A DNA stretch of 64,000 nucleotides from Tessaracoccus sp. OH4464_COT-324 (GTDB taxonomy: Bacteria > Actinomycetota > Actinomycetes > Propionibacteriales > Propionibacteriaceae). This document shows positions 62,725-64,000 of the stretch, piece by piece (the first letter of the stretch is position 1; the number at the start of each line of letters is the position of its first letter). The DNA lies in contig NZ_RQYZ01000003.1 of NCBI RefSeq assembly GCF_003932855.1, positions 62,001 through 126,000 of the forward strand. The letters run 5' to 3'. The translations under genes were made by a program, and so were the position numbers. The notes under the pieces are model-generated. The model made no database searches, was not told where the DNA came from, and worked only from the letters and a program-made list of their open reading frames with translations.

Positions 62725-64000
62725 TCAGCCGAGCCGCCAGCGGCCAACCGCCTGCGAGTCGGCCACCAGGCCAGCGAACATGCCACCCGCCCGCGCCAGC
62801 TCGGCCGGGGCGCCCAGCTCGACGATGCGCGTCGCCTCGCCGCGTTCCCGGCCCGAGAGGACCGCCACGGTGTCGGCGCCCATGATCGTCGTCAGCCGGT
62901 GGGCGATCACGACGACGGTGCGGCCTTCGGCGAGTTCCGCGAGGGTTTCGCTCAGCACCGCCTCGTTCTCCGCGTCCAGCGCGGAGGTGATCTCGTCGAG
63001 CAGCAGAATGGGAGAGTCCTTGAGGAAGGCGCGCGCGATGGACACCCGCTGCCGCTCCCCACCGGACAGCCGCAGGCCGCCCTCGCCCACGCGGGTCTCC
63101 AGCCCATCCGGGAGGCGTTCGATCACCGAATCCAGCCGGGCGCGACTGACCGCGACGGCGACCTCCTCGTCGGTGGCCTCCGGGCGGGCGAGGCGCACGT
63201 TCTCCAGGATCGTGGTGTCAAACAGGTACACGTCCTGGAACACCATCGACACGAGCGACATCAGCTGCTCGGTGGGGAGTTCCCGCACATCGACGCCGCC
63301 GACGGTCACCCGGCCACGGTCCACGTCCCAGAACCGGGCGATCAGCCTGGTGCAGGTGGACTTTCCACACCCCGACGGGCCGACGAGCGCCGTGATCTGC
63401 CCTTGCGGCGCGGTGAGCGAGAACCCTTCCAGGACCGGCAGGCCGGCCTCGTAGCCGAAGCTCACGTCCTCGAACACGATGTCCAGCCCGTCCAGCTCCC
63501 GCTCGACGCTGCCCGCGGCCATCTCCGGCTCGTCGAGCACCTTCCCCATCGCCTGGAGCGCGATGTCTGCCTTCTGGAGTTCCCCCTGGTAGAGCAGAGC
63601 CTGCGCCAGCGGCGTGGTGAACCGGGTGCTCAGCAGCATGATCGCCAGGAAGACGGCGACGTCGAGGGAACCTTCCAGGATGAACCACAGCCCGAGAGAC
63701 AGCAGGGCTGCGAACAGCGTCTCGGCCGCTGCCGTCGCGGCCCCCAGCGGCGGTCCCTGGGCTTTGAGCAGGCCCGTCACGCCGTCGTTCTCCTCGACGA
63801 GGGTCCGGTTCAGCGGCTCCCAGTCCAGGCCGCGCAGCCCGCGGGCGCGCAGCACGGGCTGCAACTGCGCGTACTCGATGAGCCTGCCCGCGCTGGCGGA
63901 GGCGAGGGCAGGTTCTCGCTCCTGCTCCGTCTTCAGCACCCGACGCCCCCAGCGCCACAACCACCAGGTGACGGGCACGGCGCTGCCCAGCACGAGCGCC
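62725..64000 (-). CDS. ABC exporter (fused permease-ATPase), 5' end outside the window
   Basis: Frame open to the right edge, so only the C-terminal 425 residues are seen. The visible part has the end of the membrane domain (SAGRLIEYAQLQPVLRARG, then helices near LFAALLSLGLWFILEGSLDVAVFLAIMLLSTRF) and a complete nucleotide-binding domain: Walker A GPSGCGKST, Q-loop MVFQDVYLF, signature LSGGERQRVSIARAF, Walker B ILLLDEITSALD, and the switch His in VVIAHRLTTI. The IEYAQLQPVLRA segment recalls siderophore-linked exporters such as IrtA/IrtB and YbtP/YbtQ. A partner half-transporter may lie beyond the edge. Confidence 0.88.
   Translation of the reverse strand, partial: ALVLGSAVPVTWWLWRWGRRVLKTEQEREPALASASAGRLIEYAQLQPVLRARGLRGLDWEPLNRTLVEENDGVTGLLKAQGPPLGAATAAAETLFAALLSLGLWFILEGSLDVAVFLAIMLLSTRFTTPLAQALLYQGELQKADIALQAMGKVLDEPEMAAGSVERELDGLDIVFEDVSFGYEAGLPVLEGFSLTAPQGQITALVGPSGCGKSTCTRLIARFWDVDRGRVTVGGVDVRELPTEQLMSLVSMVFQDVYLFDTTILENVRLARPEATDEEVAVAVSRARLDSVIERLPDGLETRVGEGGLRLSGGERQRVSIARAFLKDSPILLLDEITSALDAENEAVLSETLAELAEGRTVVVIAHRLTTIMGADTVAVLSGRERGEATRIVELGAPAELARAGGMFAGLVADSQAVGRWRLG

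Overview
This 64 kb window is from a high-GC Gram-positive bacterium of the Actinomycetota. The evidence is GC-rich codon use, frequent GTG/TTG starts, ATGA/TGATG gene overlaps, a class E-type sortase and Sec-secreted LPxTG-like proteins. The mix of genes (L-fucose uptake and use, large surface subtilases, PiT and MATE transporters) would suit a host-associated member of the Propionibacteriaceae or Actinomyces. That placement is inference; there is no rRNA or tRNA here to anchor it.

Region 1 (1-12.7 kb) is defence. A 30-repeat CRISPR array (131-2251) is followed, reading from high to low coordinate, by its probable leader and an all-minus-strand type III operon: csx19-like, a double-Cas7 protein, Csx10/Cas5 with a helical tail, a small Cas7, an HD-less Cas10 with an intact GGDD, a large TIGR03986-type Cas7, and a TIR-SAVED fusion as first gene. 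The set matches the III-D2 / III-Dv parts list, but the Cas7-Cas5-Cas11 fusion is split in two. The output appears to be a cyclic oligoadenylate signal from Cas10 that would activate TIR-SAVED, presumably to destroy NAD+. cas1, cas2 and cas6 are absent from the window. A 40-residue Cys-rich protein lies just upstream on the same strand. An AbiEi/AbiEii toxin-antitoxin pair follows (12.9-14.4 kb).

Region 2 (14.6-24.9 kb) is one probable minus-strand regulon of unknown substrate: a long zinc alcohol dehydrogenase, a DeoR regulator, E2, E3 and fused alpha-beta E1 of a 2-oxo-acid (or acetoin-type) dehydrogenase complex, a PHP-domain hydrolase and an SDR with an extra N-terminal domain. It ends in a strong terminator. 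Two clusters of three CGAAA boxes at 11-bp spacing, before the first gene and before deoR, look like the DeoR operators.

Region 3 (24.9-38.8 kb) starts with an AlbA-type ATP-binding regulator flanked by matching repeats and a TalC-like aldolase. An L-fucose operon follows on the minus strand (ABC ATPase, permease, binding protein, isomerase, kinase, LacI regulator, mutarotase, serine hydrolase), then a rhodanese lipoprotein and a MerR-GyrI regulator.

Region 4 (38.8-49 kb) carries two tandem paralogous secreted subtilases of over 1600 residues. Both end exactly at an LPKTG motif, with no membrane anchor. A sortase homologue 4 kb away (52.9-53.6 kb) has glutamine in place of the catalytic cysteine.

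Region 5 (49-64 kb) is mostly housekeeping: class II fructose-bisphosphate aldolase, a TrmH-type methyltransferase, a DUF368 protein, pyrE, a spermidine-synthase-like protein, MATE and PiT transporters, pyroglutamyl peptidase, an OmpR-type response regulator, pdxH, an NrtR-like regulator, a YdeI-like protein, a DUF1707-like membrane protein, and an ABC exporter cut by the window end.
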